Origin: an uncultured Chloroflexota bacterium
Lineage (GTDB): Bacteria > Chloroflexota > Dehalococcoidia > CAUJGQ01
DNA: 47,082 bases
Direction of reading: 5' to 3'
NCBI GenBank assembly: GCA_937879875.1
Contig: CALFMN010000114.1
Span: 1 to 47,082, forward strand
Below the pieces are notes generated by a model that saw only the letters and a program-made list of their open reading frames with translations, made no database searches and was not told the origin of the DNA. Position 1 is the first letter of the stretch, and each line of letters opens with the position of its first letter. Below are positions 23,269 to 31,358 of this stretch, piece by piece. A program made the translations under genes and the position numbers.

Positions 23269-24309
23269 ATGCGAGCGGCGGTCTACAAGGGACCAGGCGA
23301 GATCGCGATCGAGGAGCGGCCTATCCCGCTGCCCGGCGAGGGTGAGGTCTTGCTCAGAGTCGAGTTCTGCGGCATCTGCGGCACCGATCTGCACGAGTAT
23401 GAGTCGGGCCGACTGTTCTACGGCCCTGAGCGTCCGGCGGACACGATCTTCGGTCATGAGTTTTCGGCCAGGGTGATCGCGTTGGGCGCCGGCGTCGAAG
23501 GCGTCGCACCGGGAGACCTCGTCACGGTGAATCCGGCCGAAAACTGCCAGGAGTGCAGCTTCTGCCTCAGCGGCGACGAGCAGCTATGCCAGCGCTCGCG
23601 CGGGGCGGTGGGGTACGCCAAACCCGGCGGCCTGGCCGAGTACACCGTCGCCGCGGCGCGCCGCTGTGTGGTGTTGCCCCAGGGCACGCCGGCCGACCGG
23701 GCGGCGTTGACCGAGCCGTTGGCGGTCGCCATGCATGCCGTGAACCGCGCCGGGCCGGGACCGGAGGACACGGTGCTGGTCGCCGGCGCCGGGCCGATCG
23801 GCCAGCTCACGATCCTCGCGCTGCGGCAGCAGGGCGTGGAGCGCATCGTCGTCTCGGAGCCCGCGGCCGGGCGGCGCGGGCGCGCGCAAAATCTCGGCGT
23901 CGATCGCGTGCTCGATCCGGCCAGCGACAACATAGGGGCGGCGCTCAAAGAGCTGACCGGTGGCCGCGGGGCCGACGTCAGCTTCGAGTGCGTGGGCAGC
24001 GCCGCGTCGCTCGACGCCTGCTTCGCCGCCACGCGGCGCGGCGGCAAGATCGTGATCGCCGGCGTGTTCCAGCAGCCGTACCCGGTCAACTTCGCCCGTT
24101 TCACCCTCGCCGAGCACACGCTGATCGGCGCCCTCGGCTACCGCGAAGAGTTCGCACAGGCGGCAGCGGCGATCGCCTTCGGCGCGATCGACGTCTCGCC
24201 GTTGATCTCGCACCGCATCCCGCTGGAGTGGGCGCCCGAAGCGTTCGCGACGATCATCGGCGACCGCGGTGCCCACGAGAAGGTGTTGGTGCAGCCATCC
24301 CGCGGCTGA
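23269..24309 (+). CDS. Zinc-dependent medium-chain alcohol dehydrogenase
   Basis: A 346-residue MDR-family enzyme. The catalytic zinc ligands are C37 (CGICGTDLHE) and H63-E64 (GHE). The structural zinc lobe is complete with C93, C96, C99 and C107. The cofactor Rossmann motif is VLVAGAGPIGQLT. It resembles butanediol/sorbitol-type dehydrogenases, but the substrate cannot be fixed from sequence. GGAGGAG lies directly upstream of the ATG at 23269. The next gene, a PP2C phosphatase, starts about 100 bp downstream on the same strand. Confidence 0.9.
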   Translation: MRAAVYKGPGEIAIEERPIPLPGEGEVLLRVEFCGICGTDLHEYESGRLFYGPERPADTIFGHEFSARVIALGAGVEGVAPGDLVTVNPAENCQECSFCLSGDEQLCQRSRGAVGYAKPGGLAEYTVAAARRCVVLPQGTPADRAALTEPLAVAMHAVNRAGPGPEDTVLVAGAGPIGQLTILALRQQGVERIVVSEPAAGRRGRAQNLGVDRVLDPASDNIGAALKELTGGRGADVSFECVGSAASLDACFAATRRGGKIVIAGVFQQPYPVNFARFTLAEHTLIGALGYREEFAQAAAAIAFGAIDVSPLISHRIPLEWAPEAFATIIGDRGAHEKVLVQPSRG

Positions 24310-24411
24310 GGGCGACGAAACGCTGGAGAAACGTGCCGGCAACAGCCCCGAAAAGCGCCGGTCACGCCGCCGAAACCCAACGCCGCCATACTGGCACGAG
24401 GAGGAGGGCCG

Positions 24412-25215
24412 ATGCTGGTGCAGACGCCGCCGCAGGTCGAGCTGCACACCCGCACCGACCCCGGCCCGCAGCGCGACGGCAACGAGGACTGCTGCGCCGC
24501 GCTCAGCATCGAGTCCGACACAACTCGCGCCTTCTTGTTGGTCGTCGCGGACGGCCTGGGCGGCCACCGCGCCGGCGAAGTGGCCAGCAAGATGGCGGTC
24601 GAAACGGTGATCGCCGAAGCGCGGCAGGAAGGCGCGCCGCTGGGCGAGCGCTTTCTCGGGCGAGCGCTGCAGCAGGCGAACCTGGCGGTCTTCAATCACG
24701 GACACGACGACCCCGCTTGCTTCAACATGCAGTCGACGCTGTCCGCGATCGCCATCCAGTTCGACCGGCTGCTGCTGGCCCACGTCGGCGACTGCCGCGT
24801 CTTCCGCATGCGCGGCGGCGCCATCCAGCAGCTCACGACGGATCACACGCGCGTCACCGAGATGCTGCGCATGCGGCTGATTACCCCGGAGCAGGCATTG
24901 CGCCATCCCGCGCGCAGCATGCTCACGCGCTCGCTCGGCGCCGACCTCATCCTCCAGGTCGATACCTTACGCGACCGCGTGCAGGCGCACGATGTCTACG
25001 TGGTGTGCAGCGACGGCCTGTGGAACGAGGTCAGCAGCGAAGAGATCCGGCGCACGGTTTCCGACCTGCCGGGCGACGCGGCCTGCGAGCGTCTCGTGCA
25101 GCTTGGCTCGGATCGCGGCGCCGACGATAATATGACCATCGGCCTCGCCCGTGTGCATCTCGTCGAGGCCGCTCCGCCGTCTGCACCGCGCTGGAAGTCC
25201 TGGTTCGGCCGGTGA
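24412..25215 (+). CDS. PP2C-type Ser/Thr protein phosphatase
   Basis: A 267-residue metal-dependent phosphatase with all PP2C motifs: RDGNED (21-26), ADGLGGH (46-52), HVGDCRVFR, a CSDGLWN block and the C-terminal GADDNMTI. No membrane segment is present. It precedes a soluble Ser/Thr kinase by 58 bp, and the kinase is followed by glutamine synthetase at 2 bp. This is the common bacterial phosphatase-kinase pair. GAGGAGGG precedes the ATG. Confidence 0.93.
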   Translation: MLVQTPPQVELHTRTDPGPQRDGNEDCCAALSIESDTTRAFLLVVADGLGGHRAGEVASKMAVETVIAEARQEGAPLGERFLGRALQQANLAVFNHGHDDPACFNMQSTLSAIAIQFDRLLLAHVGDCRVFRMRGGAIQQLTTDHTRVTEMLRMRLITPEQALRHPARSMLTRSLGADLILQVDTLRDRVQAHDVYVVCSDGLWNEVSSEEIRRTVSDLPGDAACERLVQLGSDRGADDNMTIGLARVHLVEAAPPSAPRWKSWFGR

Positions 25216-25273
25216 CCCGGCCGTTTCCAGACATGTTCCGGCCGGGCAAAGGCACGGCGCGGTGCAGGTGGCC

Positions 25274-26218
25274 ATGAGCACATCAGACGTGCAGCGCGCC
25301 GACGCCGAGCTGCGGCCCGGCGATCGCATCGACCAGTTTGAGATCCGGCAAATCCTCGGCCACGGGCTGTACGCGGTTTCCTATCTGGCCGTCGATGGCG
25401 GCAGCGGCGAGCGAGTCGTGCTCAAAGTTCCAGCTCCCGCAACGATCGCGAACGCCGACAGCGCGGCGCGCTTCCTGCGCGAGGCGTCGGTCGTGCAACG
25501 TCTGCATCACCCAAATATTCAGGGCGCAGCGCATGCAAGCGTGGCGCGCGATGCGGGTTACATCGCCCTCGAATACAGCGATGGCCGCCCGCTGCGCGAG
25601 TGGCTCGATGCGGACTCGCCGCCGTCGGTTGCCGGGGCCGTCAGCGTCGCCGCGCAGATCGCGCTCGCGCTCCAGTACGCGCACGAGCATGGCGTCGTGC
25701 ATCGCGACCTCAAGCCGGAAAATGTGATCGCCCTGCCCGGTGGGCAGGTGAAGCTGATCGACTTCGGCAACGCGCGGCTGCAGGGCATGCGCCGCCTGAC
25801 CTGGCGTGTGCGCGGTGACGCCGCCGGCACACCGGATTACATGGCGCCGGAGCAGGTGGAAGGCGCGCGCGGCGATGCCCGCACCGACATCTACGCCCTC
25901 GGCGTCATGCTGTTCGAACTGCTGAGCGGCCGCGTGCCGTTCGAAGGCGACAACGCCAACGCCGTCATGTATCAGCAAGTACACAGCGAGCCGCCCGCAC
26001 TCGGCCAGCTCCGCGCTGGCATTCCGCCGGGACTGCAGACGATCGTCAGCCGTGCCCTGCGCAAGCGGCCCGACGATCGGTACCAGCATGCCGCCGACCT
26101 CGCCCGCGATTTGCTGCGCTACGACCGGCCGGCCGAGTTCGACCGGGTCAGCGCCCGGGATCGATCGGCACACGCCTGGGGAAGGCGGCTGGCGCGGCGG
26201 CTGCACTTGAGGAGCTGA
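25274..26218 (+). CDS. Soluble Hanks-type Ser/Thr protein kinase
   Basis: A 314-residue kinase with complete catalytic features: glycine loop G29-x-G31, K51, E70, HRDLKPEN (143-150), D163-FG and APE (191-193). It ends shortly after the kinase domain, with no transmembrane helix and no PASTA or other sensor domain, so it is cytosolic. The stop at 26216-26218 is two bases before the GTG of a glutamine synthetase gene, whose ribosome binding site lies inside the kinase gene. The phosphatase upstream probably reverses its phosphorylations. The adjacent glutamine synthetase is an attractive but untested substrate. Confidence 0.93.
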   Translation: MSTSDVQRADAELRPGDRIDQFEIRQILGHGLYAVSYLAVDGGSGERVVLKVPAPATIANADSAARFLREASVVQRLHHPNIQGAAHASVARDAGYIALEYSDGRPLREWLDADSPPSVAGAVSVAAQIALALQYAHEHGVVHRDLKPENVIALPGGQVKLIDFGNARLQGMRRLTWRVRGDAAGTPDYMAPEQVEGARGDARTDIYALGVMLFELLSGRVPFEGDNANAVMYQQVHSEPPALGQLRAGIPPGLQTIVSRALRKRPDDRYQHAADLARDLLRYDRPAEFDRVSARDRSAHAWGRRLARRLHLRS

Positions 26219-26220
26219 CT

Positions 26221-27564
26221 GTGAACGCAGCCGACCAGGCGGACGCCTTCGAGCTGATCGAACGCGAGCGCGTACGCTTCGTGAATTTGCAGTTCGTCGA
26301 TATCCTCGGCGCGGTGAAGAGCGTGACGATTCCCGCGCACCGCTTCCGCCACTGCGTCGAGCACGGCGAGTGGTTCGACGGCTCCTCGCTGGAAGGCTTC
26401 GCCCGCGTTTCTGAGAGCGACCGCTATCTGCAACCGGATCTCTCGACGCTGGCGGTGGTGCCCTGGGAGCGCGACGAAAACACCACGGCGCGCGTGATCT
26501 GCGACATCTTCTCGACCGATGGCGAGCCGTTCCAGGGCGACTCGCGCTACGTGCTGCGCAGCGCCCTTGAGGATGCGGCACAGCAAGGCTTCAACTTCAT
26601 CGCCGGGCCGGAGATCGAGTTCTTCCTGTTCAAGCCGGACGGCGACGGCACGCCGCGCGCGACGCCGCATGACACGGCCAGTTACTTTGACCTCTCCACC
26701 GATCTCGCCTATCAGGTGCGCAAAGAGATGGTCAACGCGCTCGAGGCGATCGGCATCGTCGTAGAGAACAGCCATCACGAGGTGGCGACCGGCCAGCACG
26801 AGATCGACTTCACCTACCGCGAGGCGCTGCGGGCGGCGGATGATACGGTCACATTCAAATACACCGTGCGCGCGATCGCGCAGGCGCACGGGCTGATGGC
26901 GAGCTTTCTGCCCAAACCGATCTACGGTGTCAACGGTTCCGGTATGCACGTGCACCAGGCGCTGCGCGACATCGAGACCGGCGAAAACCTGTTCTTCGAC
27001 GCCGAGGATCCGTACCGCCTCTCGCAGCTCGCGCGGCACTTCATCGCCGGCCTGCTGGCGCACGCGCGCGGCATGTGCGCGATTCTCGCGCCACTGGTCA
27101 ACTCCTACAAGCGGCTGATTCCCGGCTTCGAGGCGCCCGCCTATGTCGGCTGGGCGCACACCAACCGCTCGGCGCTGATCCGCGTGCCGCGCACCAGCCG
27201 CCTCGACACTTCGGTCACGCGGCTCGAGTTGCGCTGCCCGGACCCGAGCTGCAATCCGTATCTCGCCTTCGCCGTAATGCTGCGCGCCGGGCTGGACGGC
27301 ATCGAACAGCGCCTGCCGCTGGTCGATCCGGTGGAGGAGAACGTCTCGGGCTTCGAGCCGGCGCTGCTCGCCGAGTACAACCTTAAGTCGCTGCCCGCCA
27401 GCCTGGACGAGGCGCTGAAAGAGCTGCGCCGCGACGACGTGATCTGCGACGCGCTCGGCCCGCAGGTGCTCGAACGCTTCCTTGAAGCCAAAGAGATCGA
27501 GTGGGAAGAGTACCGCAAGCAGGTTACGCCCTGGGAGCTGCAACGGTATCTGGCCGAATACTGA
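26221..27564 (+). CDS. glnA: Glutamine synthetase, type I
   Basis: A 447-residue type I enzyme that forms glutamine from glutamate, ammonia and ATP. Motifs include FDGSSLEGF near the N-terminus, AGPEIEFFLF (metal-binding Glu), the NGSGMHVH segment, the glutamate loop around VNSYKRLIPGFEAP, and RLELRCPDPSCNPYLAF. Length fits the GSI-alpha group, and the adenylylation-loop Tyr signature NLYDLP is absent, so GlnE-type control is unlikely. The GTG start at 26221 follows GAGGAG. It is coupled to a Ser/Thr kinase, which could be its mode of control. Confidence 0.95.
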   Translation: MNAADQADAFELIERERVRFVNLQFVDILGAVKSVTIPAHRFRHCVEHGEWFDGSSLEGFARVSESDRYLQPDLSTLAVVPWERDENTTARVICDIFSTDGEPFQGDSRYVLRSALEDAAQQGFNFIAGPEIEFFLFKPDGDGTPRATPHDTASYFDLSTDLAYQVRKEMVNALEAIGIVVENSHHEVATGQHEIDFTYREALRAADDTVTFKYTVRAIAQAHGLMASFLPKPIYGVNGSGMHVHQALRDIETGENLFFDAEDPYRLSQLARHFIAGLLAHARGMCAILAPLVNSYKRLIPGFEAPAYVGWAHTNRSALIRVPRTSRLDTSVTRLELRCPDPSCNPYLAFAVMLRAGLDGIEQRLPLVDPVEENVSGFEPALLAEYNLKSLPASLDEALKELRRDDVICDALGPQVLERFLEAKEIEWEEYRKQVTPWELQRYLAEY

Positions 27565-27611
27565 CCGCGTTGTGGCGCTGCCCGCTCGTTATCAGCCGCG
27601 ATCAGATCGCC

Positions 27612-28016
27612 TCAATCCAGGATCGCGTAGCGCTCGTCCTCGCCAAAATGCTTGTCGCGCACGAACTGGCCCGGCGTGAAGAGCCCGCCATGTGCCCGCG
27701 CCACCTCGTACTCCGTGGCGCAGCAGTTGCACAGTGAATAGCGGCCGTAGCGGATCACGCCCGCCGCGGGCCGCGGGCGCTGGCAGGCGTCGCAGTACAT
27801 GCGGTCCGTCTGGCGGACGCCGCGCGCCAGGTCGTCATCGACGAACAACCGCATCGCCGAGCGGATCGCCTCGACCTGACCGCGCGAGAGCGAGCGTGTG
27901 CTGGTCGCCCGCTCCGGGTAAGTGGATATCGCTGACGCGAAGGCGTTCGCGCCGGCGGCGAGCGGAGTGGAGAGAGGCGCCTGGCTCGCCGGCAGACTAC
28001 CTCCGAGGCTTACCAT
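27612..28016 (-). CDS. Small zinc-ribbon-like protein, unknown function
   Basis: A 134-residue protein. An N-terminal low-complexity Ser/Ala segment leads to a helix and then a metal-binding module C75-x2-C78 and C96-x-C98-C99. The C-terminal tail is GGLFTPGQFVRDKHFGEDERYAIL. AAGGAG lies 7 bases before the ATG at 28016, so this start is preferred over a long Arg-rich extension that overlaps the response regulator. It follows the regulator gene on the same strand by 184 bp. The family is not recognised. Confidence 0.6.
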   Translation of the reverse strand: MVSLGGSLPASQAPLSTPLAAGANAFASAISTYPERATSTRSLSRGQVEAIRSAMRLFVDDDLARGVRQTDRMYCDACQRPRPAAGVIRYGRYSLCNCCATEYEVARAHGGLFTPGQFVRDKHFGEDERYAILD

Positions 28017-28200
28017 ACCGTGGCTCCTTGTCACCGCGAACCCGCGCTCGGCCTGCGTGCCGGCGACGATGGGCGGCGCAGCGCTGCGCCGCGCGGCAAA
28101 GCCAGTGTATGGGCGGCGGCTTGCGGCCGCATAATACCGCTGAAGTAGATCGTATCGACGGCGTTGCGTAGCCGGTCGCGCATTCGCTGCGTCGCGACGG

Positions 28201-28920
28201 TCAGCTTGCCGCCTGCGTCGTCGGCGCCGCGTTTGCTTCAAGGATATAGCCGATACCCTGCACGGTGCGGATGTAGCGCGGCTCGGCCGGATTCCGCTCC
28301 AATTTCTGGCGCAGCCGGCTCACCCACACGCGCAGATATTGCAGATCGTCGCGGTATTCGGGACCCCAGGTGCGGGTGAGCAGATCTTCATGCAGCATCA
28401 CGCGCCCGGCGTTGGAGCAAAGCTGCTGCAAGAGCTGCCACTCGGTGCGGCTGAGTACCACCGGCTTATCCTCGACGAAGACGGTGCGCCGCGCCAGATC
28501 GATCACGATGTCGCCGCACTGCAGGCGATTGCCGGCGGCCGGCGCCTCCCGCACCTGCGAGCGGCGTAATACCGCGCGCACGCGCGCCGTCAGCTCCTCG
28601 GGATTGAAAGGCTTCGGCAGATAGTCGTCGGCGCCGAGTTCGAGCCCCATGATCTTGTCTGAATCGGTGCCCTTCGCGGTGAGCAGGATCACGGGGACGC
28701 CGGAGGACTCGCGAATCTTCTTGAGCACGGCGAGTCCGTCCATACCCGGCATGATGATGTCCAGCACCACCAGCTCTGGGCGGATGCGCGGGATCGCCTG
28801 CAGCGCCTCCTCACCGCGCTCCGCCATGCTCACGCCGAAGCCTTGCGCCGTCAGCTCGATGCGGACCAGGCGCAGGATCTTGTGATCGTCGTCGACAACC
28901 AGCACCAGCGGTTTGTTCAT
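28201..28920 (-). CDS. OmpR/PhoB-family response regulator
   Basis: A 239-residue two-domain regulator. The receiver has the acidic cluster VVDDDHK (8-14), phosphoacceptor D54 and the Lys of LPKPFN. The C-terminal winged helix ends with the usual YLRVWVSRLRQKLE and IRTVQGIGYIL segments. It resembles KdpE/RegX-like regulators. No histidine kinase is adjacent, so its partner is elsewhere. The ATG at 28920 is preceded by a purine-rich leader. A 5-bp inverted repeat lies just upstream and may be an autoregulatory site. Confidence 0.93.
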   Translation of the reverse strand: MNKPLVLVVDDDHKILRLVRIELTAQGFGVSMAERGEEALQAIPRIRPELVVLDIIMPGMDGLAVLKKIRESSGVPVILLTAKGTDSDKIMGLELGADDYLPKPFNPEELTARVRAVLRRSQVREAPAAGNRLQCGDIVIDLARRTVFVEDKPVVLSRTEWQLLQQLCSNAGRVMLHEDLLTRTWGPEYRDDLQYLRVWVSRLRQKLERNPAEPRYIRTVQGIGYILEANAAPTTQAAS

Positions 28921-28941
28921 TGCTTCTTGCCTTACAAAACT

Positions 28942-28954
28942 GTGAAGCTTTCAC
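28942..28954. promoter_or_regulatory. Inverted repeat upstream of the response-regulator gene
   Basis: GTGAA (28942-28946) and TTCAC (28950-28954) are separated by 3 bp and lie 22 bp upstream of the regulator start codon, inside its leader or core promoter. It may be a self-binding site. With only five bases per arm it could be chance. Confidence 0.3.
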
Positions 28955-29090
28955 TACCAACCATATCATGCGCGCGCAAGTGGGCGGAACGGGGAATCGC
29001 CCGTCACCCGCGCGCTTTGACAGGATTTCGCGGTACACTGGAAGCGCCCGGCGCGGCACGCGAGCGCGCCGGCCCACGGCAGGTGAATCG

Positions 29091-29636
29091 ATGCGGATCG
29101 ACTGGGACAAGACCATCAACGACATCTTCAGCGACAAGGTCGCCTGCCTGCGCTGCGGCCGTCTCAGCCCGGAGATCGTTGTGGGCTACTCCCGCTCGCC
29201 GGGCGTTGCCGCCTTCTCGCCGCGCCGGCATGAGTGCCCGCACGCCGACGACTGCGATGCGCGCCGTCTCGTCGCGGTCTGCGAGAGCTGCGCCCGCGAT
29301 CTGCGCCTGCGCGCCCGCAAAGTCGATGAAGAGACGATGATGGGCATGATCCTCAACGAGTGCCGGCGCGAGCTGGACGAGGGGCTGGACTACCTCGCCG
29401 ATTACTGGCAGGAAGACCTCGACATCGGGCCGGATGAGATGGACAAGCGCCTCGAAGAGATGGATCCCGAGGTCTTCGAGGAGGAGAACGCGCGGCGCGC
29501 CAAGCTTGAAGACGAGTATCTGAGCCTGCACAAGTGGTTTCGCGAGCATGGCCGCCCGATCCCCGACCCCGGCTGGCGCTCGGAATACGTGGAAGAGATC
29601 ATCGCGCTCGGCTACACGACGCGGCTTGGCGATTAG
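29091..29636 (+). CDS. Cys-rich protein with acidic C-terminus, unknown function
   Basis: A 181-residue protein with three cysteine pairs: C19-x2-C22, C49-x5-C55 and C64-x2-C67. These suggest one or two zinc sites in the first 70 residues. The rest is acidic and helical, with a Glu/Asp/Met-rich segment (about 95-150). The start ATG is preceded by GGCAGGTG. The flavodoxin-like gene begins three bases after its stop, so the two are likely one transcript. I do not recognise the family. Confidence 0.65.
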   Translation: MRIDWDKTINDIFSDKVACLRCGRLSPEIVVGYSRSPGVAAFSPRRHECPHADDCDARRLVAVCESCARDLRLRARKVDEETMMGMILNECRRELDEGLDYLADYWQEDLDIGPDEMDKRLEEMDPEVFEEENARRAKLEDEYLSLHKWFREHGRPIPDPGWRSEYVEEIIALGYTTRLGD

Positions 29637-29639
29637 GCG

Positions 29640-30176
29640 GTGGCGAGCGCCGCGCGGCCGCGGCTGCTGCTGCTCTACGACAGCCGCGGCGGCCTGGTCG
29701 AACAACTGGCCGACGCCGTCGCCGCCGGAGTTGAAACCGTCGGCGCGGTCGAGTTGCGCCGGCTGCGGGTAGACGATGCCGATCCTTCCGAGCTCGCGAG
29801 CTGCGCTGCGCTGATCGTCGGCTCGCCCAACTGGAGCGGCATGACGGGCAAGCTCAAAGAGTGGTTCGATCACTCCGGCGATCTTTGGGAGACAGGCGAG
29901 CTGGCCGGCAGGCCCGGCGCCTGCTTCACCGCCGGCTACTCGCGCTCCGGCGGCACCGAGGCCACGCTGCTGCAACTGATGCATCTGCTGCTCTCGCACG
30001 GTATGCTGTTCGTCGGCCTGCCCTGGACGGCGCGGATGCGCGTTTCCGGCTCCTACTACGGCGCCACCGCGCACGGCGCCGTGACGGACGACGACCGGCG
30101 ACAGGCGCATGCCCTCGGCGAGCGCGTAGCCCGGCTGGCCGCGCTGTTCGCGCAGGCCGGCGGCCCGCCCGGCTGA
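29640..30176 (+). CDS. Flavodoxin-like / WrbA-type NAD(P)H oxidoreductase
   Basis: A 178-residue flavodoxin-fold protein. The FMN phosphate loop near LLYDSRGGLVEQLA is followed by the SPNWSGMTGKLKEWFD segment and by the GYSRSGGTEATLLQLMHLLLSHGM block typical of WrbA/NAD(P)H:quinone oxidoreductases. It starts with GTG three bases after the upstream Cys-rich gene. A two-subunit ThDP decarboxylase follows, so the three may form a redox-linked pathway; the substrate is unknown. Confidence 0.85.
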   Translation: MASAARPRLLLLYDSRGGLVEQLADAVAAGVETVGAVELRRLRVDDADPSELASCAALIVGSPNWSGMTGKLKEWFDHSGDLWETGELAGRPGACFTAGYSRSGGTEATLLQLMHLLLSHGMLFVGLPWTARMRVSGSYYGATAHGAVTDDDRRQAHALGERVARLAALFAQAGGPPG

Positions 30177-30215
30177 GCCCGCGATCGCGCGCCAATACGC
30201 TGCGGAGCGACGGAG

Positions 30216-30728
30216 ATGACGCTGCCAGCCCAGTCCATTCCGGCGCAGACGCTGCTCGACGAGCTGCGCCGCTGCGGTGTGAAGTTCATCGTCTCGGTGC
30301 CCGACACGCACCAGAAGTCGCTGCTGGCGCTGCTCGACACGGTAAACGACATCCGCGTGATCACCTGCTGCACCGAAGATGAAGCGGTCTGCGTGGCGAT
30401 GGGGTTGTGGATCGGCGGCGCGCCGGTGGCGATGATGATTCAGCACGCCGGGCTCTACGCCTGTGTCAATCATCTGCGCGGCGTGGGGCTGGACCTGAAA
30501 GCGCCGCTGTTCATGATGGTTGGCCTGCTCGGCCGCGACGTCAACAAGATGCCGCGCGAGAACATCGGCTCGATGGTGCGCCTGGCCGAGCCGCTGCTCG
30601 ACACGCTCGGCATCAAGCATTGCCTGGTGGATGGCCCCGCCGACGTGCAGCAGATCGAGCCCGCCTACCGCGAGGCGCTGCGCAGCGAGGCGCCGGTGGC
30701 CGTGCTGATCGGCGCACCCACGGCCTAA
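30216..30728 (+). CDS. ThDP-dependent decarboxylase, alpha (PYR-domain) subunit, sulfopyruvate-decarboxylase-like
   Basis: A 170-residue protein equal to the PYR domain of ThDP enzymes. The TEDEAVCVAMGLWIGG segment holds the Glu that activates the thiamine N1'. It is like the alpha subunit of sulfopyruvate or phosphonopyruvate decarboxylase. The beta subunit gene begins 37 bp downstream. No PEP mutase, phosphosulfolactate synthase or other coenzyme M genes are seen in the window, so the oxo-acid substrate is open. A GGAG ribosome binding site precedes the ATG. Confidence 0.82.
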   Translation: MTLPAQSIPAQTLLDELRRCGVKFIVSVPDTHQKSLLALLDTVNDIRVITCCTEDEAVCVAMGLWIGGAPVAMMIQHAGLYACVNHLRGVGLDLKAPLFMMVGLLGRDVNKMPRENIGSMVRLAEPLLDTLGIKHCLVDGPADVQQIEPAYREALRSEAPVAVLIGAPTA

Positions 30729-30765
30729 TCGACGCCGCTCGCCGGCGTCTCAGGAGCGTACAGCG

Positions 30766-31338
30766 ATGGCGATGTCCCGCGGCGAGGCCCTGCGCGCCGT
30801 TGCCCAGCACCGCGGCGAGCGTATCGTCGTCTCGACCATGCAGGTCGTGCGGCCGTGGCACAGCATCTCGCCCAGCGACCTGAACCTGTCCTGCGTCGGC
30901 TTCATGGGCGGCGCCTCGACGCTCGGCCTCGGCGTGGCCCTGGCGCAGCCCGGCCGCCGCGTCGTCATCCTCGACGGGGACGGCAGCCTGCTGATGCAGC
31001 TCGGCTCGATCGCCACGATCGCCGGCGCAGCGCCAGCGAACTTCTGCCACATCCTCTTTCAGAACGGCGTCTACGAAACCTCGGGCAGCCAGCCGATCGC
31101 CTCGGCGGACGCGATCGACTTCGCGCAGATGGCGAAGGGCGCCGGCTACAAGGCGGCCTACACGTTTGACGACGTGGGGCGCTTCCGCGAAGAGGTCGCC
31201 GGCATTCTGGACGAAGACGGCCCGGTGTTCGTCGTGCTGAAGATCGACCAGCGCGACGAGATGGCCGAGTGGAACGCGCCGAGCGTTTCGGCCCTGGCCG
31301 AGACCCGCACCGTCCATCGTGCGCTGACGGGTGTCTGA
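30766..31338 (+). CDS. ThDP-dependent decarboxylase, beta (PP-domain) subunit, sulfopyruvate-decarboxylase-like
   Basis: A 190-residue protein equal to the PP domain. The ThDP-binding motif starts at LDGDGSLLMQLG and ends at the Asn in LFQNGVYETSGSQP. The VYETSGSQ block is typical of sulfopyruvate/phosphonopyruvate decarboxylases. It should pair with the PYR-domain subunit encoded just upstream to decarboxylate a 2-oxo acid to an aldehyde. Confidence 0.85.
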   Translation: MAMSRGEALRAVAQHRGERIVVSTMQVVRPWHSISPSDLNLSCVGFMGGASTLGLGVALAQPGRRVVILDGDGSLLMQLGSIATIAGAAPANFCHILFQNGVYETSGSQPIASADAIDFAQMAKGAGYKAAYTFDDVGRFREEVAGILDEDGPVFVVLKIDQRDEMAEWNAPSVSALAETRTVHRALTGV

Positions 31339-31358
31339 GGTGCCGGCCGCGGGCGGGC

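Noticed and set aside
29017..29039. TTGACA followed by TACACT as a promoter for the Cys-rich gene at 29091
   Set aside because: Spacing is only 11 bp, too short for a sigma-70 promoter.
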